From positions 1-42,781 of the IMG/VR virus record IMGVR_UViG_3300037882_001297: 42,781 bases of DNA; one strand, written 5' to 3'. This DNA is from a virus. Positions 1 to 7,065 of the stretch are shown here, piece after piece (the stretch's first letter is position 1; each line of letters starts with the position of its first letter). Under the pieces are notes generated by a model. That model was not told where the DNA came from, made no database searches, and saw only the letters and a program-made list of their open reading frames with translations. Both the position numbers and the translations under genes were made by a program.

Positions 1-1
1 C

Positions 2-865
2 CCTGCTAGGACTGCTGACGGTCGTCCTCGTGTCGCTATAGAGAAGTCTCAGAATAACCGCACAAACTTTTTCTCCCATGACTTCACTGACCCTTGTACT
101 TGGTATCAGGGGGCGACTCGTGTTGTAGATGAAGTAGCTACCGATTCGGGTAACCATATTACTTACAACCTAGCCCATGCTCGCGTGATAGACAACTACC
201 ATGGGAGGGTGACGCAAGAGGATGACCTGCGAGACTCCAGCGGGAACTCTTTTCGTGTTGTCGTGAAAGTCAATGACGTAGTGAAGACTGAACAGGACCC
301 TCACTATGGAACCGGCGGAGACTTCACTGTTAACTATGAACTAGGTAAAGTGGTTTTCCTCTCAACTAGAGATGTAGCTGACGTCGTCAAGGTAACTTAC
401 CATTACGCGACAACTAGCCTCTATGTTGTCAAGCCCGATGCTGGGAAACAGCTTCTGATCGATATCGCAGAAGTTCAGTTTTCGGGTGATGTGGAACCCA
501 AGGACACTGTGTTATTTGAGGCTTGGGGTATAGCGGACTTCTTTCTAACTCCGGCCCAAATGTCAGCGTATGGTATCCCGTACGGTATTGGGTATAAGAT
601 TAGGTTGTCCCGTTTGGCGTATAAAACCATGGCAGACTTCCATAACGACGCCTTCCGTTCGTACCCCTCGTACCCCGCATTGGGAAGCCCTAGTAACTGG
701 CGATCACAACATCAGCCCGTCACTACTTTTGATTGGGATTACTTAGGGAGCGTTGCATTGCTAAGTTCAAAAGGTATGGAGATTCGAGTGTCCTTGGATC
801 ACCATGAGCCCTTTGATGGGTACATGGCAACTGCAACCTTCTATTGTCGGTCGGAGACTGAATAG
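2..865 (+). CDS. Beta-rich virion protein, 5' end outside window
   Basis: The reading frame is open from the left edge (first full codon at base 2) to the TAG at 863-865, so the N-terminus is missing; the GTG at 185 is internal because the frame continues upstream without a stop. About 287 residues are visible. The part encoded near 260-415 has the pattern VVVKVNDVV, then a GxVxF turn, then VVKVTYHYA, the same two-strand module seen in the sheath (16301) and in the genes at 8423 and 14552. No enzyme motif is visible. A virion (tail, neck or fibre-like) role is inferred from the module and the neighbours; the exact position in the particle is unknown. Confidence 0.75.
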   Translation, partial: PARTADGRPRVAIEKSQNNRTNFFSHDFTDPCTWYQGATRVVDEVATDSGNHITYNLAHARVIDNYHGRVTQEDDLRDSSGNSFRVVVKVNDVVKTEQDPHYGTGGDFTVNYELGKVVFLSTRDVADVVKVTYHYATTSLYVVKPDAGKQLLIDIAEVQFSGDVEPKDTVLFEAWGIADFFLTPAQMSAYGIPYGIGYKIRLSRLAYKTMADFHNDAFRSYPSYPALGSPSNWRSQHQPVTTFDWDYLGSVALLSSKGMEIRVSLDHHEPFDGYMATATFYCRSETE

Positions 866-894
866 TTACATTTTCCCAACTTTTGGAGGTAGGT

Positions 895-1404
895 ATGTCA
901 TCAATTGTTAAAGTCGGGTTTACGAGTAGTAGTGGAGTACTGCCTCGGCTTATCAAGTGGGCCACTAAGAGCAAGGTTAACCATACCTTTCTTTACATCA
1001 GTGACTCCTTCTTGGGCATCGATATGGTACTCCAGGCAACTATAGGCGGTTTCAACCTACTGACCTACAGTAAATACGCTAAAAGCAACCATGTTGTCAA
1101 AATTGTAGACCTCGCACACCCCGTTGACGTTGGGCTTAAAGAAGCCTCCTTGTGGTTGGGTGAGCGCTACGACTATGGCGGTCTATTCGGGTCGGCTTTC
1201 GTTCTTCTAGGGCGTTGGTTCAAACGCAAGTGGAGCAACCCCTGGGACAACTCTGATGCAATGTTTTGCTCCGAGGCTATCGTTAGGGTTCTTCAGGCTA
1301 GCAACTACCCAGGGTCTCAAGGGCTAGACCCAAGCGCCGTAACCCCTCAGGATTTACTTGTATTCCTCACTTTGCGGGAAACCCCAGAGAAGTCTGGTTC
1401 CTGA
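895..1404 (+). CDS. Permuted papain-like (YiiX/YaeF-type) cysteine hydrolase
   Basis: A 169-residue protein. The ATG at 895 was chosen over the TTG at 883 because the ribosome binding site GGAGGT (885-890) lies just upstream of 895. The fold signature is an early histidine in VNHTFLYI (His30) and a later cysteine in AMFCSEAIV (Cys125), the order known for permuted NlpC/P60-like enzymes of the YiiX/YaeF group, which cleave amide or ester bonds of peptides or lipids. The substrate is unknown. A hydrophobic stretch, GGLFGSAFVLLGRWF, sits before the Cys. Its place among virion genes suggests a particle-associated or lysis-related hydrolase (inference). A non-catalytic homologue cannot be excluded. 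Confidence 0.7.
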   Translation: MSSIVKVGFTSSSGVLPRLIKWATKSKVNHTFLYISDSFLGIDMVLQATIGGFNLLTYSKYAKSNHVVKIVDLAHPVDVGLKEASLWLGERYDYGGLFGSAFVLLGRWFKRKWSNPWDNSDAMFCSEAIVRVLQASNYPGSQGLDPSAVTPQDLLVFLTLRETPEKSGS

Positions 1405-1468
1405 GTCACGGATCTTCTTATAGTCCTGACTTCAATGAAAGACCTTTCCCTCCTGGAGGAGCGTCAAC

Positions 1469-2101
1469 ATGTTGCGGATTACCCATACTCAAGTTGCTAT
1501 TGGGCCTCACCTTATCACGGACATCGATGACGGTCTTACACGTCAGACGGCTAAGCGTGGAACTGGCGACCCTAAGCGTTCTCAGCGCGACGGCAGTGTC
1601 CTTAGTGGGCCGGACAAGAGCACTAAGCCTGGTGTCAACTACCTCAAGCAGAAATGCTACCTTCCACGCGTGAAGGCGGGGGAGACCAGCGTTGCGGGTT
1701 ACATTGACCTGAAAGAGACTGACCGAGTTCTCATGTCTCAAGGTAAGGGTTGTATTAACGGTCTCAGAGTCGCGGGCCACATTACCGTGACATCTTTTAC
1801 CGCGGCTGACGTTGCGGCACCTACGGTCGCTACTGCTCAAACGGACGTTCCTGGAGCGGGGGACCTGACTATCACTGGAACTAATCTTACCTCCCTTGCC
1901 CCCGATATCACCTCGGTAGTTATCACGGGTACGGGTGCGAAGACCTTGACTCAGAGTCAAATTACTACCGGCGGTGGAACCGTTTCAGCTACCTCTATCG
2001 TTATCCTAGCCGCTCTTATCCCTGGCGTAGACGCGACGGTATCCTCGGTTCAGGTTCGCGCCGACGCTCAGTTGTCTTCGGTCGTGGTAGTAACGGTCTA
2101 A
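1469..2101 (+). CDS. Virion-type protein with C-terminal Ig-like (IPT/TIG-like) domain
   Basis: 210 residues; ATG at 1469 preceded by CTGGAGGAGC. Residues 1-115 are unrecognised. From about 116 the protein is Thr/Val/Gly rich and beta-like, with DVPGAGDLTITGTNL followed later by LTQSQI and TGGGT. The same order of motifs occurs in the C-terminal domain of the protein at 2487 (DTPGAGALRITGTGL, LTQAQI, TAGGT), so the two share a homologous domain. IPT/TIG-like Ig folds are common on phage surfaces, where they decorate heads or tails. A capsid or tail decoration role is inferred; there is no catalytic motif. Confidence 0.65.
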   Translation: MLRITHTQVAIGPHLITDIDDGLTRQTAKRGTGDPKRSQRDGSVLSGPDKSTKPGVNYLKQKCYLPRVKAGETSVAGYIDLKETDRVLMSQGKGCINGLRVAGHITVTSFTAADVAAPTVATAQTDVPGAGDLTITGTNLTSLAPDITSVVITGTGAKTLTQSQITTGGGTVSATSIVILAALIPGVDATVSSVQVRADAQLSSVVVVTV

Positions 2102-2110
2102 GGTTGACTC

Positions 2111-2482
2111 TTGGGAACGCTACTTGATTTGTTAGTCGAGGAAACTGGTACATTCCAGCGAATCGATAACGTTTGGCGTCCCCAAGACCTTTTCATGGAC
2201 ATTCAGACTCAGGTGTTGTTGAAAGACATGGTTCGTAGGTACGAAGCACTGCAGGCATCTGAGGTAGAGTTGAAAAAGCTCGATCGTGCTGAGCTTTTGC
2301 TGAAGCGTTTACGTTCGTTGAGACTGATAGTCAAACGTGCAAATTTCGTCCGCCGGGCAAATCACCTCGCTTTCGCCCAGGCGGTTTCGGAGTTCTATTC
2401 CTCTTATGGGGAGGTTCTTCGATACCTTCGAATTGATCAGGCGAGAGGCAAATTAAAGCCCGAGTTAGGGAAGGACGAGTAA
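2111..2482 (+). CDS. Small charged helical protein, unrecognised
   Basis: 123 residues starting at TTG 2111, with a weak AAGG (2100-2103) seven bases upstream; the first ATG in frame would remove much of the protein. The sequence is strongly helical and basic (VELKKLDRAELLLKRLRSL), with possible coiled coil around residues 35-80. It follows the previous stop by nine bases and ends four bases before the next start, so it is translated with the neighbouring virion genes. I do not recognise a family; a chaperone or connector role would be guesswork. Confidence 0.55.
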   Translation: MGTLLDLLVEETGTFQRIDNVWRPQDLFMDIQTQVLLKDMVRRYEALQASEVELKKLDRAELLLKRLRSLRLIVKRANFVRRANHLAFAQAVSEFYSSYGEVLRYLRIDQARGKLKPELGKDE

Positions 2483-2486
2483 AACC

Positions 2487-3272
2487 ATGCGTGTAGCAGT
2501 CATTCGCGGAGATCTGAGCAAGCCACTATTTCTGGCTGACCTTGAACCTAAGTCCCAGTCGGACGCCTCAGCTGAGCCCCCAGAAGGCCAGAATAGGTAT
2601 CTGTCTCGTCCTGACGCGACCAAAATCGCGGCGTACTTGACGGCACAAGGTCTAGCTGCCTCGGCTACGACCCTGATCACGACAACCGTCCCCGTGGGAG
2701 GGCCCGTGAACGTGTCTTCGGCCACCATCACTGGCGTAGCCGGTCTAGGCGGGGCAACGGTTACCCAGGTCGCAGCTCTTCAAGAGTTCCTGGCCCCCCG
2801 CATCATTGAAACTGATGTAGCCAAGAAGTCCTTCCTGTTCGGAAACTTGGCTGGGTACCGATCGGCTAGTTTCAATCCGGACCCTCGCCGTACCCCAGCT
2901 TTGTCGAGCAGTGCAGCCATTTCAGTGGTTGCAGATGATGGCGTCACAGCCTTCGCCGTGGCTACACCAGTCATTACGACCGCGGATAAGGACACCCCTG
3001 GTGCCGGCGCCCTTCGTATCACGGGTACCGGTCTGGCGGGTTACGGGATGTATGAAACCACGGTCATCCTAACTGGGATCTATGTCGGACCTGGTATCGC
3101 CCCCAAGACCCTAAAGTTGACTCAAGCTCAGATCCTGACTGCGGGTGGAACCTTCACTGGCAGCACTCAGATTGACATTCCTGCTTCGATCCTGCCTGGC
3201 ATTGCGGTCACAACCACCTTTGCCCGCGTCCAGACCAATGACATGCTCTCACCGGCAGTCGCTCTCACCTGA
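2487..3272 (+). CDS. Virion-type protein with C-terminal Ig-like domain
   Basis: 261 residues, ATG at 2487 with a purine-rich GGAAGGACGAG upstream. The N-terminal 160 residues are Ala/Thr/Val rich with a stretch of low-complexity beta character. Residues 161-261 form the Ig-like domain shared with the protein at 1469 (see motifs there), here with an insertion that lengthens one loop (ILTGIYVGPGIAPKTLKLT). It is the last gene before a hairpin and an inserted nuclease block, so it probably closes a transcription unit. Surface decoration or fibre attachment is plausible but inferred. Confidence 0.65.
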   Translation: MRVAVIRGDLSKPLFLADLEPKSQSDASAEPPEGQNRYLSRPDATKIAAYLTAQGLAASATTLITTTVPVGGPVNVSSATITGVAGLGGATVTQVAALQEFLAPRIIETDVAKKSFLFGNLAGYRSASFNPDPRRTPALSSSAAISVVADDGVTAFAVATPVITTADKDTPGAGALRITGTGLAGYGMYETTVILTGIYVGPGIAPKTLKLTQAQILTAGGTFTGSTQIDIPASILPGIAVTTTFARVQTNDMLSPAVALT

Positions 3273-3279
3273 TAACTTT

Positions 3280-3307
3280 CGGGCTCCTTGGTAACTCAGG
3301 GAGCCCG
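3280..3307 (+). terminator. Hairpin after the Ig-domain gene
   Basis: CGGGCTCC (3280-3287) pairs perfectly with GGAGCCCG (3300-3307) across a 12-base loop, starting seven bases after the stop codon. No T-run follows (CTTAGATG), so it is either a terminator without a U-tract or an mRNA 3' stabiliser. Confidence 0.5.
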
Positions 3308-3377
3308 CTTAGATGTACTTGAAATTCAACATGTGAAGATTCGACCCTCAGGGGTATCTAAATAAAATGAGGTCTAT

Positions 3378-3629
3378 ATGTCAAAGATAGTGGTTCCAAA
3401 CAAAGATTTCCGCACCCCTGATCTCTACTTCGCTGCTTACCTCCAGACGGCTGGGGTGGAGCTGAAGCGAACGGATAGGGAAAATGGGCGGGTCTATTTT
3501 GTGTTCGACACGTCCATTTGTAACTTGGATGACCTGAAGACGGCTTGGTTCAATAACTCTGGTAAGGTTCCAGCGCAGCCTTTCAGCAACAGCATCAAGA
3601 ATCTCAAAAGTTTGTGCCATAACCAGTAG
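3378..3629 (+). CDS. Small DUF5659-like phage protein
   Basis: 83 residues, ATG at 3378 with GAGG at 3369-3372. It has an N-terminal TPDLYFAAYLQTAGVEL, a central GRVYFVFD strand and a C-terminal helix ending in SIKNLKSL. This layout matches, from memory, the small DUF5659 family of phage proteins, whose function is unknown. It precedes two HNH nuclease genes and follows a hairpin, so it may belong to the inserted accessory block rather than to the virion set. The family call rests on motif resemblance only. Confidence 0.6.
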   Translation: MSKIVVPNKDFRTPDLYFAAYLQTAGVELKRTDRENGRVYFVFDTSICNLDDLKTAWFNNSGKVPAQPFSNSIKNLKSLCHNQ

Positions 3630-3636
3630 AACTAAG

Positions 3637-4059
3637 GTGAAAACCTGCACCTTATGTAAGGTCGAGAAGGATCTTGACTTTTTCTACGCGCTTGTATCCG
3701 GGAAACACGGTCGAGCGCCTCGTTGTAAAGCGTGCACCTTACAGTTATTGAGACTGAACCCTGAACCCGTTAGACAGGCTCGGTGGAAGAGGCAGTACAA
3801 GATAGACTTCGACACTCTTTGGGCTGCCCAAGGAGGTCTTTGCGCTGCTTGTGAAAGGCCCCTTCTTAGAGAAGGTACGGAACCAACTTCGGTGTGCGTG
3901 GATCATGACCGATCGTGCTGTCCCAGTAAAAGCTCGTGTGGAGAGTGCGTAAGAGGCCTTATTCACCGTAAGTGTAACCTAATTTTAGGCTACTCCAAGG
4001 AAGATGTTGACCTACTCAAGAATGCTATAGTATATCTCGACGCCAACAAAAAAACCTAA
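3637..4059 (+). CDS. Endonuclease VII-type HNH nuclease, copy 1
   Basis: 140 residues from GTG 3637; no well-spaced ribosome binding site is visible. An N-terminal CTLC / CKACT zinc-binding knuckle is followed by the recombination endonuclease VII core: YKIDFDTLWAAQGGLCAAC, then CVDHDRSCC, then CVRGLIHRKCNLILGYS. The DH pair and the downstream Asn of RKCN correspond to the HNH (beta-beta-alpha-metal) site known in T4 gp49. This small version lacks gp49's long C-terminal resolvase region, so a free-standing homing nuclease is more likely than a packaging resolvase (inference). It is adjacent to a close paralogue at 4064. Confidence 0.85.
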   Translation: MKTCTLCKVEKDLDFFYALVSGKHGRAPRCKACTLQLLRLNPEPVRQARWKRQYKIDFDTLWAAQGGLCAACERPLLREGTEPTSVCVDHDRSCCPSKSSCGECVRGLIHRKCNLILGYSKEDVDLLKNAIVYLDANKKT

Positions 4060-4063
4060 TTTC

Positions 4064-4537
4064 ATGTTCTGCCCGAAGTGTAGGGAACACAAACCATTAA
4101 CTGAATTCCGCGCTAATCCTCACTGGTGTAATGTATGTACTGACAAATCTAATGCGAGAAGTTACGCCTGGAGGGCTGCCAATCCAGGACGGGCTACGGC
4201 TAATAATAGAGCATGGCAACTCCGCCACCCAGAGGTGGTTAGGGCCACCACCGTAAAAGGTAAGTATAAGATCGACTTTTACAAAGTCTGGGAAGAGCAA
4301 GAGGGCTTATGTGCCCTGTGCTATAAGCCAATGCTTCAAGTAGGTAAGGAACCCACTTCTGTGTGTGTCGATCATGACCGAGCATGCTGCTCTGGAAAGA
4401 AGTCATGTGGTAACTGTGTGCGAGGACTTATCCATTTTAGCTGCAACTTAGTTCTAGGTTACGCAAAAGACGACCCTTACACACTCCAGAAGGCTGTCGA
4501 GTACCTAGAGCGTTGGCGAGACCGTAGAGACGCTTGA
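4064..4537 (+). CDS. Endonuclease VII-type HNH nuclease, copy 2
   Basis: 157 residues, ATG 4064, four bases after the stop of copy 1 and without a clear ribosome binding site, so translation is probably coupled. It has the same design: FCPKCREHKP / CNVCTD knuckle, YKIDFYKVWEEQEGLCALC, PTSVCVDHDRACC, CVRGLIHFSCNLVLGYA. The catalytic core is very similar to copy 1, while the N-terminal 60 residues, which usually set DNA recognition, differ strongly. That pattern suggests tandem duplication followed by divergence in specificity, or serial invasion at one site. All zinc and HNH residues look intact. Confidence 0.85.
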   Translation: MFCPKCREHKPLTEFRANPHWCNVCTDKSNARSYAWRAANPGRATANNRAWQLRHPEVVRATTVKGKYKIDFYKVWEEQEGLCALCYKPMLQVGKEPTSVCVDHDRACCSGKKSCGNCVRGLIHFSCNLVLGYAKDDPYTLQKAVEYLERWRDRRDA

Positions 4538-4580
4538 AGATATTCCACTGATACGCTCGTGAAGTAGGAGGCTCATCCAT

Positions 4581-4979
4581 ATGGCGGTTGTGAGTTATAT
4601 CCCACCGGCTCGCGAGGTTCCTGCGGGACGCATGGTTTTTGAGCAGGTGGACCTTTTCCTTGGTGACGGGGAGACCCGCTCTACGGGCGTCTTGGTGGCG
4701 GGTTTGCAGGTGGTTGTGCATACCGGCCCTACGGTTCTGACGTGGCCCTTAGTTACGGGCGTAAGCATCCCAGACATTCGGATAGCCGCCGGTAAGATCT
4801 ACTGGACTGAGTTCTCTTCGGGCTACTACAGCATTAGGTTCTTCCCTAATGTCGTGGGGCTCTGGAGGGTCATCGTTACCTACCCCGCCCATAACCAGGC
4901 CAAATCCTATACCTACAACGTAGTGGCTCCCACTTCAAACGTCCCTACAATAGGTTTCAAAGCCTCCTTCACGAGGTGA
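4581..4979 (+). CDS. Small beta-rich virion protein, paralogue A
   Basis: 132 residues, ATG 4581 with AGGAGG at 4565-4570. It is beta-rich with no catalytic motif. Its core, WPLVTGVSIPDIRIAAGKI followed by YYSIRFFPNVVGLWRVIVTY, is matched in the next gene (WPLVTGVGVSDAQIVSGRV, YSVRFRPNAVGFWRLLLTY) at the same spacing and the same total length of 132 residues. The pair is therefore a tandem duplication. The RFxPNxVGxWRxxxTY motif resembles an Ig-like strand pair, and the position among neck or decoration genes suggests a small surface or fibre-base protein (inference). Confidence 0.7.
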   Translation: MAVVSYIPPAREVPAGRMVFEQVDLFLGDGETRSTGVLVAGLQVVVHTGPTVLTWPLVTGVSIPDIRIAAGKIYWTEFSSGYYSIRFFPNVVGLWRVIVTYPAHNQAKSYTYNVVAPTSNVPTIGFKASFTR

Positions 4980-4982
4980 GTT

Positions 4983-5381
4983 GTGACTACTACCCGAGGC
5001 AGGTTGGTCTACTCCAACCAAGTGGTATATGACCAAGCGGACTACTTCCAAGCCGATGGTTATACTCGGGTCGTTGGGTTAGTACCTTCACAGCTCGTGT
5101 CTCAGACGTACTACAACAATGACCTTTTGGCTTGGCCTTTAGTAACTGGGGTAGGGGTTTCTGACGCTCAGATTGTATCGGGCAGGGTTTATGTTCAAGC
5201 TATATCGGGGGGTCCTTACAGCGTGAGATTCCGCCCCAATGCGGTAGGGTTCTGGAGACTACTTTTGACGTACCCAGTAGGTACGCAGATCTTGGCTCAA
5301 AGCTTCGATGTTCAATCGGGTACAGGGGTGCCGGTACCTACCGGACTCAAAGCTACCGTAGGAGGTAAAGGTGCCTGCTAA
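4983..5381 (+). CDS. Small beta-rich virion protein, paralogue B
   Basis: 132 residues from GTG 4983, three bases after the stop of paralogue A. It shares the WPLVTGV and RPNAVGFWR motifs with that gene; the first 45 residues have diverged. Its 3' end overlaps the next gene by 11 bases and carries that gene's ribosome binding site (GGAGGT 5361-5366), so the three genes are translationally linked. Probably a virion surface protein; function not recognised. Confidence 0.65.
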   Translation: MTTTRGRLVYSNQVVYDQADYFQADGYTRVVGLVPSQLVSQTYYNNDLLAWPLVTGVGVSDAQIVSGRVYVQAISGGPYSVRFRPNAVGFWRLLLTYPVGTQILAQSFDVQSGTGVPVPTGLKATVGGKGAC

Positions 5382-5775
5382 GTGTTCAAGTCCTGGTGTT
5401 TTCCGTTACGGGCACGTATTTCAACGTGGGGATCTACCTCTGTACATCACGGATCTAGCTAACAATCCAATGAGCCCGTACAGTGTGAAGTTCACTATGT
5501 TCTACTACCCAAAGAACTCTCAATGTTCGGTTAGGGTCGGGGCCGAAGGTAGGACTCCGGTAACTACTGGGGTAGGTGAGTACTATGCAACCGGAGTAGC
5601 TGGTCAATGCGGCCAACCCGGGGAATGGTACGTTGAGTGGTTGATTCAGGAATCATTCGATTCCCCCGTAGTTAAGGAATGCTTCCGGTTCAAGGTCTTC
5701 GATACCTCACAGTATTGTGGTAGCGGAAGTAGCAGTCCGTCGTCTGGATCGTCTTGTGGTTGTTTCAAAATCTAA
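5371..5775 (+). CDS. Single Ig-like virion protein with Cys/Ser/Gly tail
   Basis: 134 residues from GTG 5371. The first 110 residues match the N-terminal domain of the protein at 7066: RYGHVFQRGDLPLYITD against FLRGQQLGRKDLNIFLTN, GVGEYYATG against SVGEYYASL, and CFRFKVFD against VQEFDVRD. The tail (CGSGSSSPSSGSSCGCFKI) is Ser/Gly rich with three cysteines and has no counterpart there. The gene ends 15 bases before a TnpB start, so the tail could be native or a product of the insertion. A virion role is inferred from the paralogue. Confidence 0.65.
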   Translation: MPAKCSSPGVFRYGHVFQRGDLPLYITDLANNPMSPYSVKFTMFYYPKNSQCSVRVGAEGRTPVTTGVGEYYATGVAGQCGQPGEWYVEWLIQESFDSPVVKECFRFKVFDTSQYCGSGSSSPSSGSSCGCFKI

Positions 5776-5790
5776 GGTGTAGTCAATCCC

Positions 5791-6999
5791 GTGCTCATAT
5801 ATCTCGCCCATAAGATAGAACTTGACCCAACGCATGCCCAGGCGGTTTACTTCGCCAAGGCCTGCGGAACGGCGAGGTTTACTTACAACTGGGCTCTCAG
5901 ATATTGGCAGGAGCAGTACAAGGCAGGGGCGAAGCCCAGCGTCAATAAAGTAGGGCGCCAACTAGACGCTATTAAGAAGACTGAATTCCCCTGGATGAAG
6001 GAGGTTACCAAATGCGCCTCTCAGCACGCAATCCTTAACCTAGGCGAAGCCTTCAAGCGCTTTTTCAAAAAGAAGTCTAAGTACCCGCAGTTCAAGAAGA
6101 AAGGTGTCCATGATTCCTTCCGGGCCGACAATGGCCCCAGAGACAAGCATAGCTCCTCCGTGCGGGTCGAGGGCTTCTATGTAGCCCTTCCGATTATCGG
6201 CAAAGTACGGATGAAGGAACTGCTACGCCTGGAAGGCCGAGTCATTTCGGTCACGGTATCGCGTACCGCGCACAAATGGTTCGCTAGTTTTAACGTCGAA
6301 ATTAACCATGAGTCACCTAATCGTGAGAACCAAACGAAGGTGGTAGGGGTTGATTTGGGTATTAAGACGCTAGCGGTCCTCAGTAACGGGACGTCATTTG
6401 AAAACCCTAAAGCATTACGGAGTAACCTAAAGAAATTACGTCGCTTTTCCCGAAGTCTATCAAGGAAGCAGAAAGGTTCTGCGAACCGAAGGAAAGCGAA
6501 GCTTAAGTTAGCTAAGTTGCATTACCGAATCTCCTGTATTCGCAAAGACGCTTTGCATAAGCTCACGCACTTTTTGGTGAAGAATTTCACTCACATAGGA
6601 ATAGAAGACCTAAACGTGGGTGGAATGCTCAAGAACCGTAAGCTGAGTAGAGCTATTTCTGATGTGGGCTTCGGGGAGTTTCGTCGTCAGCTAGAATACA
6701 AGTCAGACCTTTACGGGTCTACTGTTATTGTAGCTGACCGATGGTTCCCTAGCTCAAAGACCTGTTCTTCTTGCGGAGAAATCAAGCCTTCCCTGAGCTT
6801 ATTGGAGCGGGTCTGGCAATGCGCCGGATGTGGCGCTGAGCACGACCGGGACCTGAATGCAGCTAAGAATTTGAAGAATTTGGCGGTCACTTCGACCGTT
6901 ACAGCCTGTGGAGAGAAAAGCTCTGGTCAAGCCCGTAAGGGCTTGACGAAACTAGTCTCGTTGAAGCAGGAACCAGGTAAGTCCTATGCCGAATTTTGA
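5791..6999 (+). CDS. tnpB: TnpB RNA-guided nuclease (IS200/IS605 OrfB family), orphan copy 1
   Basis: 402 residues from GTG 5791, the usual family length. It has an N-terminal helix-turn-helix-like region, a RuvC-like core with GVDLGIKTLA (Asp188), IGIEDLNVGGM (Glu272) and DRDLNAAKN (Asp352/354), and a zinc ribbon CSSCG...CAGCG between the last two. All catalytic residues are intact. TnpB proteins cut DNA next to a short TAM using an omega RNA made from the 3' end of their own gene. No tnpA transposase is nearby, so it cannot move alone and may act as a homing nuclease (inference). It separates two paralogous virion genes (5371 and 7066) without damaging either. It is clearly diverged from the second TnpB at 11026. 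Confidence 0.9.
   Translation: MLIYLAHKIELDPTHAQAVYFAKACGTARFTYNWALRYWQEQYKAGAKPSVNKVGRQLDAIKKTEFPWMKEVTKCASQHAILNLGEAFKRFFKKKSKYPQFKKKGVHDSFRADNGPRDKHSSSVRVEGFYVALPIIGKVRMKELLRLEGRVISVTVSRTAHKWFASFNVEINHESPNRENQTKVVGVDLGIKTLAVLSNGTSFENPKALRSNLKKLRRFSRSLSRKQKGSANRRKAKLKLAKLHYRISCIRKDALHKLTHFLVKNFTHIGIEDLNVGGMLKNRKLSRAISDVGFGEFRRQLEYKSDLYGSTVIVADRWFPSSKTCSSCGEIKPSLSLLERVWQCAGCGAEHDRDLNAAKNLKNLAVTSTVTACGEKSSGQARKGLTKLVSLKQEPGKSYAEF
6884..6970 (+). ncRNA. Candidate omega RNA scaffold of TnpB copy 1
   Basis: Three hairpins stand in a row inside the 3' end of tnpB: CGGTC/GACCG (6884-6888 with 6894-6898), AGAG/CTCT (6912-6915 with 6921-6924) and a perfect nine-base-pair stem GTCAAGCCC/GGGCTTGAC (6926-6934 with 6939-6947) closed by a GTAA tetraloop of the GNRA type. 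A short CCTG/CAGG pairing (6905-6908 with 6967-6970) could close the unit. Known omega RNAs overlap the tnpB 3' end this way and run into the guide at the element's right end, which here would lie near or after 7000. The fold is read by eye; ends are approximate. Confidence 0.5.
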
Positions 7000-7065
7000 A
7001 AATAAGCTTGACATAGGTGCTGGAGATTTGAGTGTTCTAGTTGCTCTAAATTTGGGTGGTGATAT

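Noticed and set aside
3319-3360. TTGAAA ... TATCTA before the DUF5659-like gene as a promoter
   Set aside because: The spacing is about 30 bases, too long for a sigma70 promoter.
7008-7036. TTGACA at 7008-7013 downstream of TnpB copy 1 as a promoter
   Set aside because: It is a perfect -35 box, but no reasonable -10 box lies 16 to 18 bases downstream (AGTGTT/GTGTTC).
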